Origin: RH-AL1 sp964244495
Lineage (GTDB): Bacteria > Pseudomonadota > Alphaproteobacteria > Rhizobiales > Beijerinckiaceae
Direction: 5' to 3'
Length of the DNA: 64,000 nucleotides
Assembly: GCA_964244495.1 (NCBI GenBank)
Contig: CAXTIU010000005.1
Span: 172,068-236,067, forward strand
Shown in pieces: positions 50,204 through 57,779 of the stretch (the first letter of the stretch is position 1; each line of letters starts with the position of its first letter). The translations under genes and the position numbers were made by a program. The notes under the pieces are model-generated. The model searched no databases and was not told where the DNA came from. It saw only the letters and a program-made list of their open reading frames with translations.

Positions 50204-51115
50204 ATGACAGCGCGCATCTTCATCGACGGCGAGGCGGGGACGACAGGGCTCGGCATCCGCGAGCGCCTCGTCGGCAAGCCGGGCGTAATGCTTCGGAGCC
50301 TCAGGGACGAGGAACGCAAGAGCGTCGCCGCCAAGCGCGCCCTGCTGGCCGAGGTCGACCTCGTCATCCTCTGCCTGCCCGACGAGGCGGCACGGGAAAC
50401 AGTGGCCCTCGTCGAAGCGATGCCGCGCGGGCCACGCATCCTTGACGCCTCCACCGCGCATCGCGTCGCGCCGGGCTGGACCTACGGCTTCCCCGAGTTG
50501 ACGCCGGGGCAGGCGGAGGCGATCCGAGCCGCCCGCCTCGTGTCCAACGTTGGCTGCTACGCGTCGGGCGCGATCGCGCTGCTGCGGCCGCTCACCGACG
50601 CCGGGCTGCTCGCGCGCGACGCCCATGTCCCCATCAACGCCGTGTCCGGCTACAGCGGCGGCGGCAAAGCGATGATCGCCGACCACGAGCGCGGCGTCGC
50701 TCCCCGCTTCGAGCTGTATGGCCTCGCGCTCGGGCACAAGCACGTGCCGGAGATCATGGCCTACGGCGGCCTCGAGCGGCGGCCGATCTTCGTGCCGTCG
50801 GTGGGCGCCTTCGCGCAGGGGATGCTGGTTTCAATCCCCCTATTCCTCGACGACCTGCCGGGCAGGCCGCGCGTCGCCGACCTCGTTCAGGCCCTCGCCG
50901 CCCATTACGGCGACACCGGCCACGTCCGCGTGGTGGAAGCCGGCGGCGGGGGACGGATCGAGCCGGAGTCGCTCAACGGCACCGACGACCTCGAACTGCG
51001 CGTGTACGGCGACGAGGGGCGGCGCCAGGCGGTGCTGGTGGCCAAGCTCGACAATCTCGGCAAGGGAGCGTCTGGCGCGGCGGTGCAGAACCTGGAGCTG
51101 ATGCTCAGTCTTTAA
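50204..51115 (+). CDS. argC: N-acetyl-gamma-glutamyl-phosphate reductase (type 2)
   Basis: This 303-residue arginine-pathway enzyme reduces acetylglutamyl phosphate with NADPH. It is the short ArgC2 form: IFIDGEAGTTGLGIRERL (NADP loop), the catalytic Cys in VSNVGCYASGAIALL, and HKHVPEI with the catalytic His. Type 2 ArgC is typical of alphaproteobacteria. ATG 50204 has GGAG upstream. The rpsI terminator separates it from rpsI. Its stop overlaps the queD stop head-on (51112-51115). Confidence 0.95.
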   Translation: MTARIFIDGEAGTTGLGIRERLVGKPGVMLRSLRDEERKSVAAKRALLAEVDLVILCLPDEAARETVALVEAMPRGPRILDASTAHRVAPGWTYGFPELTPGQAEAIRAARLVSNVGCYASGAIALLRPLTDAGLLARDAHVPINAVSGYSGGGKAMIADHERGVAPRFELYGLALGHKHVPEIMAYGGLERRPIFVPSVGAFAQGMLVSIPLFLDDLPGRPRVADLVQALAAHYGDTGHVRVVEAGGGGRIEPESLNGTDDLELRVYGDEGRRQAVLVAKLDNLGKGASGAAVQNLELMLSL

Positions 51116-51483
51116 GGCGTGCCCGGCCCGTAGTAGTTGCAGGTGTCGCCGGCCGAGTCGCGGTAGACCGAGACCTTGGCGAGGCCGGTGCAGCGCGGCG
51201 CCACCGTCACCCAGATCCAGCGGGCGAGGTTCTCCATCGTCGCCGGCCCGAGGCCGGGCACGTGGTCGAGGAGCCGATGGTCGAGCCCGTCGCGCGCTTC
51301 CCGCAGCGCCTGTTCGAGCAGGGTGAGATCCATGATCATGCCGGACGCCGGGTTCGGCTCGCCTCGCAGCATCACCTCCGCGCGATAGGAGTGGCCGTGG
51401 ATGCGGCGGCTCGCGTCGGCCTCCACGCTGCGCTCGAGCGTGTGGGCGGCCTCGAAGCGGAATTGCTTGGAGATCTCGAACAT
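51112..51483 (-). CDS. queD: 6-pyruvoyl-tetrahydropterin synthase/QueD family protein with Ser at the catalytic Cys position
   Basis: This 123-residue T-fold protein is of QueD/PTPS type. The zinc ligands are present: His14 (FEAAHTL) and the HGH pair His29/His31 (SRRIHGHSY). The catalytic triad partner DH is in LDHRLLDHVPG and the substrate Glu region in PTMENLARWIW-like ATMENLARWIW. The catalytic Cys of canonical QueD, four residues before HGH (C-x3-HGH), is Ser25. It lies 16 bp after queE on the same strand, which argues for a role in 7-deazaguanine (queuosine) synthesis. It may be a divergent QueD or a variant pterin synthase. Confidence 0.85.
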   Translation of the reverse strand: MFEISKQFRFEAAHTLERSVEADASRRIHGHSYRAEVMLRGEPNPASGMIMDLTLLEQALREARDGLDHRLLDHVPGLGPATMENLARWIWVTVAPRCTGLAKVSVYRDSAGDTCNYYGPGTP

Positions 51484-51499
51484 CAGGGCGAAATCTCCA

Positions 51500-52132
51500 T
51501 CAGGGTATGCCGACGACCTTGTGGGTTTGCACGCTGAGCCGCCAGCGCGGGTGAGCGAGGCAGTAGGCCACCGCCGCCCGCGTGTTCTCGATCCGCGCCG
51601 CGCCGTCCATCGGCTGCAGCCAAAAATGATCGAACGCCAGGCCTTCCATCGCGGCCGGATCGATGCCGGGTTGCGGATACACCAGCTTCAACTCGTCGCC
51701 GCGGGTGAGTTCGAGACGCGCGCCGGCCTTGGGGCTCACGCAAACCCAGTCGACGCTCGCCGGGACGGGGCGCGTGCCGTTGGTCTCAACCGCGCAGGCG
51801 AAGCCCCGCGCGTGGACCGCGTCGAGCAGGGGCTGGTCCAGCTGAAGCAACGGCTCGCCGCCGGTGAAGACGATGAACGGCCTGCCGTGCCGACCGCGCC
51901 AGGTGGCGGCGATGGCGTCGGCGAGGCGGTCCGCACGATCGAACTTGCCGCCGCCCTCGCCGTCGACGCCGACGAAATCGGTGTCGCAGAAGCGGCACAC
52001 GGCGTCGGCCCGGTCGTCCTCGCGCCCGCTCCACAGGTTGCAACCGGCGAAACGGCAGAAGACAGCCGCGCGGCCGGCCTGGGCGCCCTCGCCCTGCAAC
52101 GTGTAAAAGATCTCCTTCACCGCATAGGTCAC
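51500..52132 (-). CDS. queE: 7-carboxy-7-deazaguanine synthase
   Basis: This 210-residue radical SAM enzyme contracts 6-carboxytetrahydropterin to CDG in queuosine synthesis. It starts VKEIFYTLQGEG, the QueE signature. The cluster Cys residues are in FAGCNLW and VCRFCDTDF (C-x14-C-x2-C, a longer first spacing that is known for QueE). FTGGEPLLQ follows. The start is GTG 52132. I found no preQ1 riboswitch in the 130 bp upstream. queD follows 16 bp downstream; queC is not in the window. Confidence 0.94.
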   Translation of the reverse strand: MTYAVKEIFYTLQGEGAQAGRAAVFCRFAGCNLWSGREDDRADAVCRFCDTDFVGVDGEGGGKFDRADRLADAIAATWRGRHGRPFIVFTGGEPLLQLDQPLLDAVHARGFACAVETNGTRPVPASVDWVCVSPKAGARLELTRGDELKLVYPQPGIDPAAMEGLAFDHFWLQPMDGAARIENTRAAVAYCLAHPRWRLSVQTHKVVGIP

Positions 52133-52367
52133 GGCATCACTCGGCGAGGCTCACGACGGGTCCACACCTTCGGGGAACGACACGCGTGTTGAAGCATCCC
52201 GGCCATCCGCTTGGAAGGCCTATGTAGGGAGGTCGCCGCGACGTGGCAACGCGCCGTGCCGGGAGCGCGGGGCGGAGGCGGGCAGGCGACGCATCCTTGA
52301 TGGCCTCGGCCGCCGCGCCTTCACGCACGTCGGGCCGGCGCGCGGCATCACCGTCCGCTCGCGCGTT

Positions 52368-52493
52368 ATGGTCCGCACCTTCGCCGACGGGATGCGGGCG
52401 ATCATCGGCGGCAGGATCAACGCCCGCGTCGAACGCGCCGGCTCGATGGTCGTGGCCCGGCCGCCGGACGAGCCCGACGTGATTCCGCCATAG
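52368..52493 (+). pseudogene. short ORF or gene remnant of unknown function
   Basis: The frame codes 41 residues from ATG 52368, beginning VRTFADGMRAIIGGRIN after the Met. The same frame is open and codon-biased for ~70 bases further upstream (GRRAFTHVGPARGI), but no start codon is available there. This pattern suggests the 3' remnant of a decayed gene more than a functional small protein. No homology recognised. Confidence 0.2.
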
Positions 52494-52731
52494 CGCACAT
52501 TCTTGCGTCAGCTGCGTCATGCGTCAGGATTTCGCCGCATCGCAGCCGACGTCGATCAAAGCTTGCCGGGTCCGATAGGTATCAGTACCTTACCTGGCGC
52601 ACGTCACGACGGCAAGCCCGGCCCGAAGGCGGCTCCGCACATCCCGCCGCGTCCGCGACCCTTCCGAGGCCGCGAGCTGTCCGGCGGAGACCGAACGACC
52701 GACGCCGTCCGCCAACCGTGCCTCGAAGGGC

Positions 52732-52761
52732 TTGCCCGCCGCGCCCCGGACCGGCTAGGGT
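52732..52761 (+). promoter_or_regulatory. candidate promoter of tRNA-Trp
   Basis: TTGCCC (52732-52737) and TAGGGT (52756-52761) are 18 bp apart; the predicted start is within a few bases of the tRNA 5' end. Confidence 0.35.
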
Positions 52762-52771
52762 CGGTTCGCGT

Positions 52772-52849
52772 AGGAGTGTAGCTCAATTTGGTTAGAGCAC
52801 CGGTCTCCAAAACCGGGGGTTGGGGGTTCGAGTCCCTCCTCTCCTGCCA
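52772..52849 (+). tRNA. tRNA-Trp (anticodon CCA)
   Basis: AGGAGTG pairs with CTCTCCT (one T-T mismatch at 6-67). The D-arm is TAGCTCAATTTGGTTAGAGC, the anticodon stem CCGGT/ACCGG encloses CTCCAAA (anticodon CCA), and the T-arm GGGGGTTCGAGTCCC follows. Discriminator G and an encoded CCA (52847-52849) are present. The usual downstream neighbours secE-nusG are absent. Confidence 0.96.
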
Positions 52850-52906
52850 AGGCGCGCCCTTGCACCCCTGACCGCCTCCGCGTCGTCATTGTGGGCTGGA
52901 CCCGGA

Positions 52907-53656
52907 TCAGCGCGTCGCGACCCGTCGCCACTTCGCTTCGATGCGGGCGTTCGCCACCTTGATGCGGGCCTCGAACACGCTCCAGAACGCGGCCCCGCGC
53001 TTGTGGCGCAACGACGCCGCGTCGCTCGGCGCCGCGCCCGCCGGATCCGGCGCCCACGCTGCCGCAACCAGGTCGCCGGGTTTGACGAGGCCGGCCAACG
53101 GGGAGTTGGTCGCCGACAGGTGCGCCCGCGCCCGTGCGCAATAGGTGGTCGAGATCGCCGACATCACCTCCTGGCCATGGCCGGCGCGGTACTTCATCAG
53201 GGTGCGGCACACGTCGCCCTTGGCAAGGCGCCAGGCTTGGCCGAGATAGAGGGTGCCATAATGAATGTTGACGGCAGGGCTCGACAGCTCGCTCGGCGCG
53301 CCGCGGAAGCCGAGCATGGCCGCCGTGCCCGGCCGGACCTGCATCAGGCCGATCTCGCCGACGTCGCCGATCCGCGCCGGACTGTAATCGCTCTCGATCT
53401 TCATCACGGCGTCGACGAGGTCGAAGGGCAGTCCAGCCTTCGCGGCCTCCGCGCGGGCCATGAGGCGATAAGCGAGGATGGCCGCCACCCTGCTGGGCGC
53501 GGGCGGAGGTGGCGCGGCAGGCTCGGCCGAAGCCGGCTCGGCCTGGACGCTCGGCGCGCCGGGTGCCGGCTCGCCGACAGGCGCTTGTCCGGCTCGCGCC
53601 GCCGTCGCCGAAGCGAGAAGAAGGATGACAGAGGTTGTTGGACGCAGCACGAGCAC
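52907..53656 (-). CDS. lytic transglycosylase (SLT family)
   Basis: This 249-residue exported murein-cleaving enzyme has a signal peptide (SVILLLASATAARA), then a Pro/Ala-rich linker (residues 24-55). The SLT domain shows the catalytic Glu in VMKIESDYSP, GLMQVRPGTA, and the downstream NIHYGTLYLG and ALMKYRAGHG-like TLMKYRAGHG motifs. It is probably periplasmic. The C-terminal ~60 residues are variable. It is divergent from the next gene. Confidence 0.92.
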   Translation of the reverse strand: MLVLRPTTSVILLLASATAARAGQAPVGEPAPGAPSVQAEPASAEPAAPPPPAPSRVAAILAYRLMARAEAAKAGLPFDLVDAVMKIESDYSPARIGDVGEIGLMQVRPGTAAMLGFRGAPSELSSPAVNIHYGTLYLGQAWRLAKGDVCRTLMKYRAGHGQEVMSAISTTYCARARAHLSATNSPLAGLVKPGDLVAAAWAPDPAGAAPSDAASLRHKRGAAFWSVFEARIKVANARIEAKWRRVATR

Positions 53657-53875
53657 CTGTGGAGGGCCGGGAGTTCGTCGGCATGGTGGGCGACACGTCT
53701 TAACATCGATCTACCCTTTCGCCACATCGTGCGAACCCCTCGGCCGGGATGGCCAGCGCCTCCTTGTCCCACCCTCGCCGCCACGCCATCGATGAACCAA
53801 GCCGCGGTCCGGGGTGTTTCGCGACCGGCCCCATCGCGATGGCGGATGTCGAGGCCACGAATCGGGACCCTGTCG

Positions 53876-54337
53876 ATGTCGCGCCTGCGCACGATCCTAC
53901 CAAGCGTCGCCCTATTCGCGCTCGCCGTCTGGCCAGTCCAGGCCCAGGACGCGGACGAGGGCACCAAAGCCGACGCCGAGCGCGCGATCCAAGCCTACCT
54001 CGCGATATGGTCGCGGGACGCGAGCGTCACGCCGGCCGCCGTGGAGCGCTTCTACGCGCCGCGGACCCTGTACTACGGGCATTCGTTCACCCGCGCCCAG
54101 GTGCTCGCCGACAAGCTCGCCTACATCAAGCGCTGGCCGCGACGCTCGTACCGGGAGGTTCCCGGCTCACTGAAGGCGCGCTGCAACGTCGACCGAAGCC
54201 TTTGCAGGGTTTCGGTCGACATGGCTTGGCAACGAGCCAGCGTGTCGACGGCGAGCGGCAAGGCCCACATGGTCTTCGACTTCGTGCCGAGCGACGGCGC
54301 CCGCAAGATCGCCCGCGAGTCGGCGCGCTTCCTGTAG
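53876..54337 (+). CDS. secreted hypothetical protein, NTF2-like in pattern
   Basis: This 153-residue protein has a signal peptide (ILPSVALFALAVWPVQAQ). The mature ~130 residues read like a nuclear-transport-factor-2-type fold: a helical AERAIQAYLAIWSRDASVTPAAVERFYAP, then YYGHSFTRAQVLADK, and alternating strands ending in MVFDFVP. Two cysteines (ARCNVDRSLC) could form a disulfide. No specific family recognised. ATG 53876 is used; several upstream in-frame ATGs lack support. Confidence 0.75.
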   Translation: MSRLRTILPSVALFALAVWPVQAQDADEGTKADAERAIQAYLAIWSRDASVTPAAVERFYAPRTLYYGHSFTRAQVLADKLAYIKRWPRRSYREVPGSLKARCNVDRSLCRVSVDMAWQRASVSTASGKAHMVFDFVPSDGARKIARESARFL

Positions 54338-54368
54338 CCCGCGCCGGCTCGACACGAAGGCCGAGGCG

Positions 54369-55754
54369 TCAGGGCTGCCGCTTACGCTGACCGAAGGTCG
54401 AAGGGCGCGACCCGCCGCCGGGGCGAGAGCCGGCCGGCGGCGCGGCACGATGATCGCCACTTTGCCGTTTCGAGGCCGGGCCGCCGTGCCCGTGATCGAA
54501 GCCTCGGCCACCACCGTCCGCGCGGGGCGCGGGGCGGCGTCCCTCGGGCGCGCCCGGTGGCTTGCGGCCGGGCTGATGGTGCGGGCGGCGTTGTTCGCGG
54601 ACCTCGACCGGCGCCTGCGGGGCGTTCGGGTCGCGACGGTCCTCGGTCGGGATCGTCTGCCGGGTCAGCTTCTCGATCGATCGGAGGAAGGCGCGCTCCT
54701 CGCCGTCGCACAGCGAGATCGCGCGCCCCTCCGCCCCGGCGCGCGCGGTGCGTCCGATGCGGTGGACGTAGGATTCCGGCACGTTGGGAAGATCGTAGTT
54801 CACGACATGGCTGACGGCGTCGATGTCGATGCCGCGCGCGGCGATGTCGGTGGCGACGAGCACCTTGGCCTGCCCGGCCTTGAACGAGGCCAGCGCGCGC
54901 TCGCGCTGGGCCTGGCTCTTGTTGCCGTGGATGGCCAGCGCCTCGATCTTCTCCTCGCCGAGATGGCGCACGACCTTGTCGGCGCCGTGCTTGGTGCGCG
55001 TGAAGACGAGCGCGCGCTCCATGCCTTCCTTGCGGATCAGGTCGGCGAGCACGTAGCGCTTGCGGCCGGTCTCGATGAAGATGACCTTCTGGTCGATGCG
55101 TTCCGCCGTGGTGGCGACGGGCGCGACCGACACCTTCACGGGATCGCGCAGGAGGTCGTCGGCGAGCGAGCCGATCTCCTTCGGCATCGTGGCCGAGAAG
55201 AACAGGCTTTGCCGCTGCTTCGGGAGCAGCGGCACGATCTTCCGCAGCGCCTGGAAGAAGCCCATGTCGAGCATCTGGTCGGCCTCGTCGAGGACGAAGA
55301 TCTCGACCCTGTCGAGCCGCACGGTGCGCTGCTGGAGGTGGTCGATGAGCCGTCCGGGCGTCGCCACGAGCACGTCGACGCCGCGCATCAGCCGGTCGAT
55401 CTGCGGACGGATGGAGACGCCGCCGAAGACGGTCGCGACCGAGAACCCGAAATGCTGCCCGTAAACCTGGAAGCTTTCGGCGATCTGGCTGGCGAGCTCG
55501 CGGGTCGGCGACAGCACGAGGCAACGGCACGTGTTGCGTTCCGGGCGGACCCGCTCGGCGGCAAGCCGGTGCAGGATCGGCAGCGCGAAGGCCGCCGTCT
55601 TGCCGGTGCCGGTCTGCGCGATGCCGAGCAGGTCGCGGCCGGCCATGACGTGGGGGATGGACTGGGCCTGGATGGGGGTAGGGGTGAGGTAACCTTCGCT
55701 CGCCAGCGCCTTGAGGAGGGGCGCGGCGAGTCCGAGATCGGCGAATTGGCTCAA
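54369..55754 (-). CDS. rhlE: DEAD-box RNA helicase, RhlE type
   Basis: This ~461-residue helicase has the Q motif (PTPIQAQSIP), AQTGTGKTA, PTRELASQI, TPGRLIDHL, LDEADQML, FSATMP, and the C-terminal VFTRTKHGAD, ATDIAARGIDI, HRIGRTARAG motifs. It has a ~75-residue Arg/Gly/Pro-rich tail. Such helicases unwind RNA at low temperature and in ribosome assembly. No ATG gives the family N-terminus. TTG 55754 gives (M)SQFADLGL, matching RhlE starts. A 6-codon ORF (ATG 55771) ends in a TGA overlapping this TTG. The frame extends to 56474 without support. Confidence 0.92.
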   Translation of the reverse strand: MSQFADLGLAAPLLKALASEGYLTPTPIQAQSIPHVMAGRDLLGIAQTGTGKTAAFALPILHRLAAERVRPERNTCRCLVLSPTRELASQIAESFQVYGQHFGFSVATVFGGVSIRPQIDRLMRGVDVLVATPGRLIDHLQQRTVRLDRVEIFVLDEADQMLDMGFFQALRKIVPLLPKQRQSLFFSATMPKEIGSLADDLLRDPVKVSVAPVATTAERIDQKVIFIETGRKRYVLADLIRKEGMERALVFTRTKHGADKVVRHLGEEKIEALAIHGNKSQAQRERALASFKAGQAKVLVATDIAARGIDIDAVSHVVNYDLPNVPESYVHRIGRTARAGAEGRAISLCDGEERAFLRSIEKLTRQTIPTEDRRDPNAPQAPVEVREQRRPHHQPGRKPPGAPEGRRPAPRADGGGRGFDHGHGGPASKRQSGDHRAAPPAGSRPGGGSRPSTFGQRKRQP

Positions 55755-56040
55755 AGGATGCTTTCGGGCATGGCGCGTCCCGCCGTCACGGACGGCCTCG
55801 ACGCGGGTACGGGTGGGGCATGCCGTGCGTGACCGGCTCCGGTCGATCGGCGGCTGGCGGTTCGCGTGCGCGCCGGATCGGTCATCGACAGGTCGGTGAA
55901 CGTCGATCGAGAGGCGGCATGCGATCACGCGGCCAGAGGCCGTGGCCGCCCTGGAGCGGCCGACCGGCATGTGGGACCGTTTCCGCCGGAAAGCAAGAAC
56001 TTTAATGCTGCGCTGCACAGCAATAAGTTCGCCGGACGGG
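55755..56040 (-). other. 286-bp 5' region of the helicase gene, no other gene seen
   Basis: This carries the upstream mini-ORF (55751-55771) and otherwise no recognisable coding sequence. A long leader is typical of cold-inducible helicase genes. I could not identify a convincing -10/-35 pair on the minus strand. Confidence 0.35.
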
Positions 56041-56068
56041 CTGACAAAGCGGCGGCGACTGATATGGT
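56041..56068 (+). promoter_or_regulatory. promoter of the small transcript
   Basis: CTGACA (56041-56046) and TATGGT (56063-56068) are separated by 16 bp, the same -10 and spacing as the rpmG promoter and the same -35 as the sdhE promoter in this window. Transcription would begin near 56075. Confidence 0.55.
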
Positions 56069-56105
56069 TAACGCCGTGTTCAACCAAACGGAAGGAGGTG
56101 ATCCA

Positions 56106-56168
56106 GTGTCTCATGGTCATGTCGCGAGCGAGCTGGAAGTCTCTTGCAAGACCGGGGGTCTCGTCTGA
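56106..56168 (+). CDS. 20-codon ORF behind a perfect 13-nt Shine-Dalgarno
   Basis: GTG 56106 to TGA 56168 encodes a 20-residue peptide (SHGHVASELEVSCKTGGLV after the start Met). The preceding AAGGAGGTGATCC (56092-56104) is complementary over 13 nt to the 3' end of 16S rRNA, far longer than any other site in this window. An alternative frame starting ATG 56113 (MVMSRASWKSLARPGV) runs through the terminator. The ORF lies inside a ~195-nt unit with its own promoter and terminator. It may be a small protein, a leader peptide or a ribosome-binding RNA. No known family. Confidence 0.5.
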   Translation: MSHGHVASELEVSCKTGGLV

Positions 56169-56204
56169 GGCGTCGGCGGCTCCGCTGACATTTCCGGGCG
56201 TGAT

Positions 56205-56224
56205 CGGCTGCCAAGGTGCAGCCG
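56205..56224 (+). ncRNA. hairpin in the 3' part of the small transcript
   Basis: CGGCTGC (56205-56211), loop CAAGGT, GCAGCCG (56218-56224): a perfect 7-bp stem located 36 nt after the small ORF and 17 nt before the terminator, suggesting a structured 3' region. Confidence 0.45.
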
Positions 56225-56241
56225 AACGCTTCGCAACAACG

Positions 56242-56270
56242 AGGCTCCGATCGATGATCGGAGCCTTTTT
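56242..56270 (+). terminator. strong intrinsic terminator of the small transcript
   Basis: AGGCTCCGATC (56242-56252), loop GAT... wait-free reading of positions 56253-56255, and GATCGGAGCCT (56256-56266) form a perfect 11-bp stem, followed by a T-run to 56270. It is the strongest terminator seen in the window. Confidence 0.9.
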
Positions 56271-56593
56271 CATGTCCGGCGCCGGTCGGCGCGCCGGTGC
56301 GATCGGCACTGGCTGGCGGCAGCAGCGGTTCCGCGTCGCACCCGCCGCCGCCATGAGCCCGCCGACCGCCGCGCCCGGGCGGACCGGAGTGGGTACGGTC
56401 GCCGGCGTCGCGCGCGCTATGGCTTTGTCACAACAGGTTCGCAGGGAACGCCGATGCCGCCGCGACATCGGCACATTGCCCAGCTTTGCGGCTGTTCGGC
56501 GGCGGCGGCTTTGCTATCGTGGCCCGGTCCGTATCGCGAGGTGATTCGGCCTGAGCGGCAGGCCGGCGCAGCACGCGGACAAGCGTTTCGGGG
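56271..56593 (+). other. 323-bp leader region before the cold-shock gene, no gene seen
   Basis: No coding frame is supported. It contains an inverted repeat GCCGATG/CATCGGC (56450-56456 and 56466-56472). A long 5' leader is usual for cold-shock mRNAs. The promoter could not be pinpointed. Confidence 0.4.
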
Positions 56594-57184
56594 ATGAGTG
56601 CCTTGACAAGCAAGGATCATTTTTCAGTCAGCCGCGGCGTCGAGGCCACCGACGACGTGTCGTCCGACGGTCTCGACCTGGTCGAGGTCGCCGGGCGTAT
56701 CAAATGGTTCGACGTTTCCAAGGGCTACGGCTTCATCGCGCAGGACGGCGGCGGCCCCGACGTCCTCCTGCACGTCACCACCTTGCGCCGTGACGGCTAC
56801 CAGAGTGCCCAGGAGGGCGCGCGCGTGGTTTGCGAGGCCGCCGTTCGCGCCAAGGGCCTGCAGGTCTTCCGCATCCTGTCGATGGACGAGAAGACGGCGG
56901 TGCACCCGGCGCAGCTGCCGACCCGTACGCACATCCAGGTCACGCCTTCGGGCGGCTTCGAGATCGTGGTCGTGAAGTGGTTCAACCGCGTCCGCGGCTT
57001 CGGCTTCGTGTCGCGCGGGGACGGCACGGAGGACATCTTCATCCACATGGAAACGCTGCGGCGCTACGGGATCGCCGAGCTGAAGCCGGGAGACAGCCTG
57101 CTGGTGCGTTTCGGCGATGGGCCCAAGGGCCTGATGGCGGCCGAGGTGCGGCTGCTCGAAGCGGCCTTGCCCTTGTCGCACTGA
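56594..57184 (+). CDS. two-domain cold-shock protein
   Basis: This 196-residue nucleic-acid-binding protein has two cold-shock domains. Domain 1 (residues ~32-98) shows GRIKWFDVSKGYGFIAQDGG and LLHVTTL. Domain 2 (~123-190) shows VVKWFNRVRGFGFVSRGDG and IFIHMETLRR. The RNP-1-like aromatic residues are present in both. Double-CSD proteins of this length are characteristic of alphaproteobacteria and act as RNA chaperones. DUF192 follows 54 bp downstream, the conserved arrangement in this class. Confidence 0.95.
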   Translation: MSALTSKDHFSVSRGVEATDDVSSDGLDLVEVAGRIKWFDVSKGYGFIAQDGGGPDVLLHVTTLRRDGYQSAQEGARVVCEAAVRAKGLQVFRILSMDEKTAVHPAQLPTRTHIQVTPSGGFEIVVVKWFNRVRGFGFVSRGDGTEDIFIHMETLRRYGIAELKPGDSLLVRFGDGPKGLMAAEVRLLEAALPLSH

Positions 57185-57238
57185 CGTGGTTCGTGCCGCC
57201 GGGCGCCAGCGCGCGAAGCGAGGTTGAGCGGGGGATCA

Positions 57239-57727
57239 ATGGTGGTGGTTCGATCGATCGCGGGTGGCCGAACCGCGCTGGCCGGTGCCGTCTTGGCGGC
57301 GATCGTCGGCCTATGTGCGGCGGGCGCACGCGCGGCGTCGCCGAATCTCGAAGTCGATACCGGCAGCGGCAAGCACGCCTTCACCGTCGAGTTGGCCCGC
57401 ACCAACGCCGAACGCGAGAAGGGGCTGATGAACCGGCGATCCATGGCGGAGGCTGCCGGCATGCTGTTCGACTTCGGACGCGACCAGATGCTGCTGTTCT
57501 GGATGAAGGACACCTACATCCCGCTCGACATGGTGTTCATCGACCATGGCGGGCACGTCGTCAGCATCAAGCACGACGCCAAGCCGCTCGACGAGACGAC
57601 GATCTCGTCGCAGGTTCCGGCGGCCGGCGTTCTCGAAGTCAACGCCGGCGTCGCCGACAAGATCGGCCTCAAGGTGGGGGACGAGGTGAAGAGCGCCATC
57701 TTCCGCAACGAGGCGAACGCCAGGTAG
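57239..57727 (+). CDS. DUF192 secreted protein
   Basis: This 162-residue protein has a signal peptide (TALAGAVLAAIVGLCAAGARA). The DUF192 domain follows: FTVELARTNAEREKGLMNRRSM, GMLFDFGRDQMLLFWMKDTYIPLDMVFID and the ending IGLKVGDEV. The function is unknown; the family is widespread and often encoded behind cold-shock genes in alphaproteobacteria. ATG 57239 has GCGGGGGA upstream; a TTG at 57224 is a weaker alternative. Confidence 0.93.
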   Translation: MVVVRSIAGGRTALAGAVLAAIVGLCAAGARAASPNLEVDTGSGKHAFTVELARTNAEREKGLMNRRSMAEAAGMLFDFGRDQMLLFWMKDTYIPLDMVFIDHGGHVVSIKHDAKPLDETTISSQVPAAGVLEVNAGVADKIGLKVGDEVKSAIFRNEANAR

Positions 57728-57779
57728 GGCCTTCGCCATCGTCGGTGGAACGCGTCCGTCTGGATCGCGTCCCGCCAGC

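Larger units (their letters stand above)
52133..52771 (+). other. 639-bp region between queE and tRNA-Trp with no complete gene
   Basis: It is mostly non-coding. One plus-strand frame stays open from before 52140 to a TAG at 52491, with coding-like codon usage in its last ~190 bases (see the separate entry). The rest, 52494-52731, shows no motif. A tRNA-Trp promoter lies at its right end. Confidence 0.4.

Noticed and set aside
52133..52260. preQ1 riboswitch ahead of queE
   Set aside because: No preQ1-I or -II consensus elements on the minus strand upstream of the GTG start.
55942..56544. 200-codon plus-strand frame through the small transcript
   Set aside because: It reads straight through the strong terminator and has no motif; only the short coupled ORF is considered.
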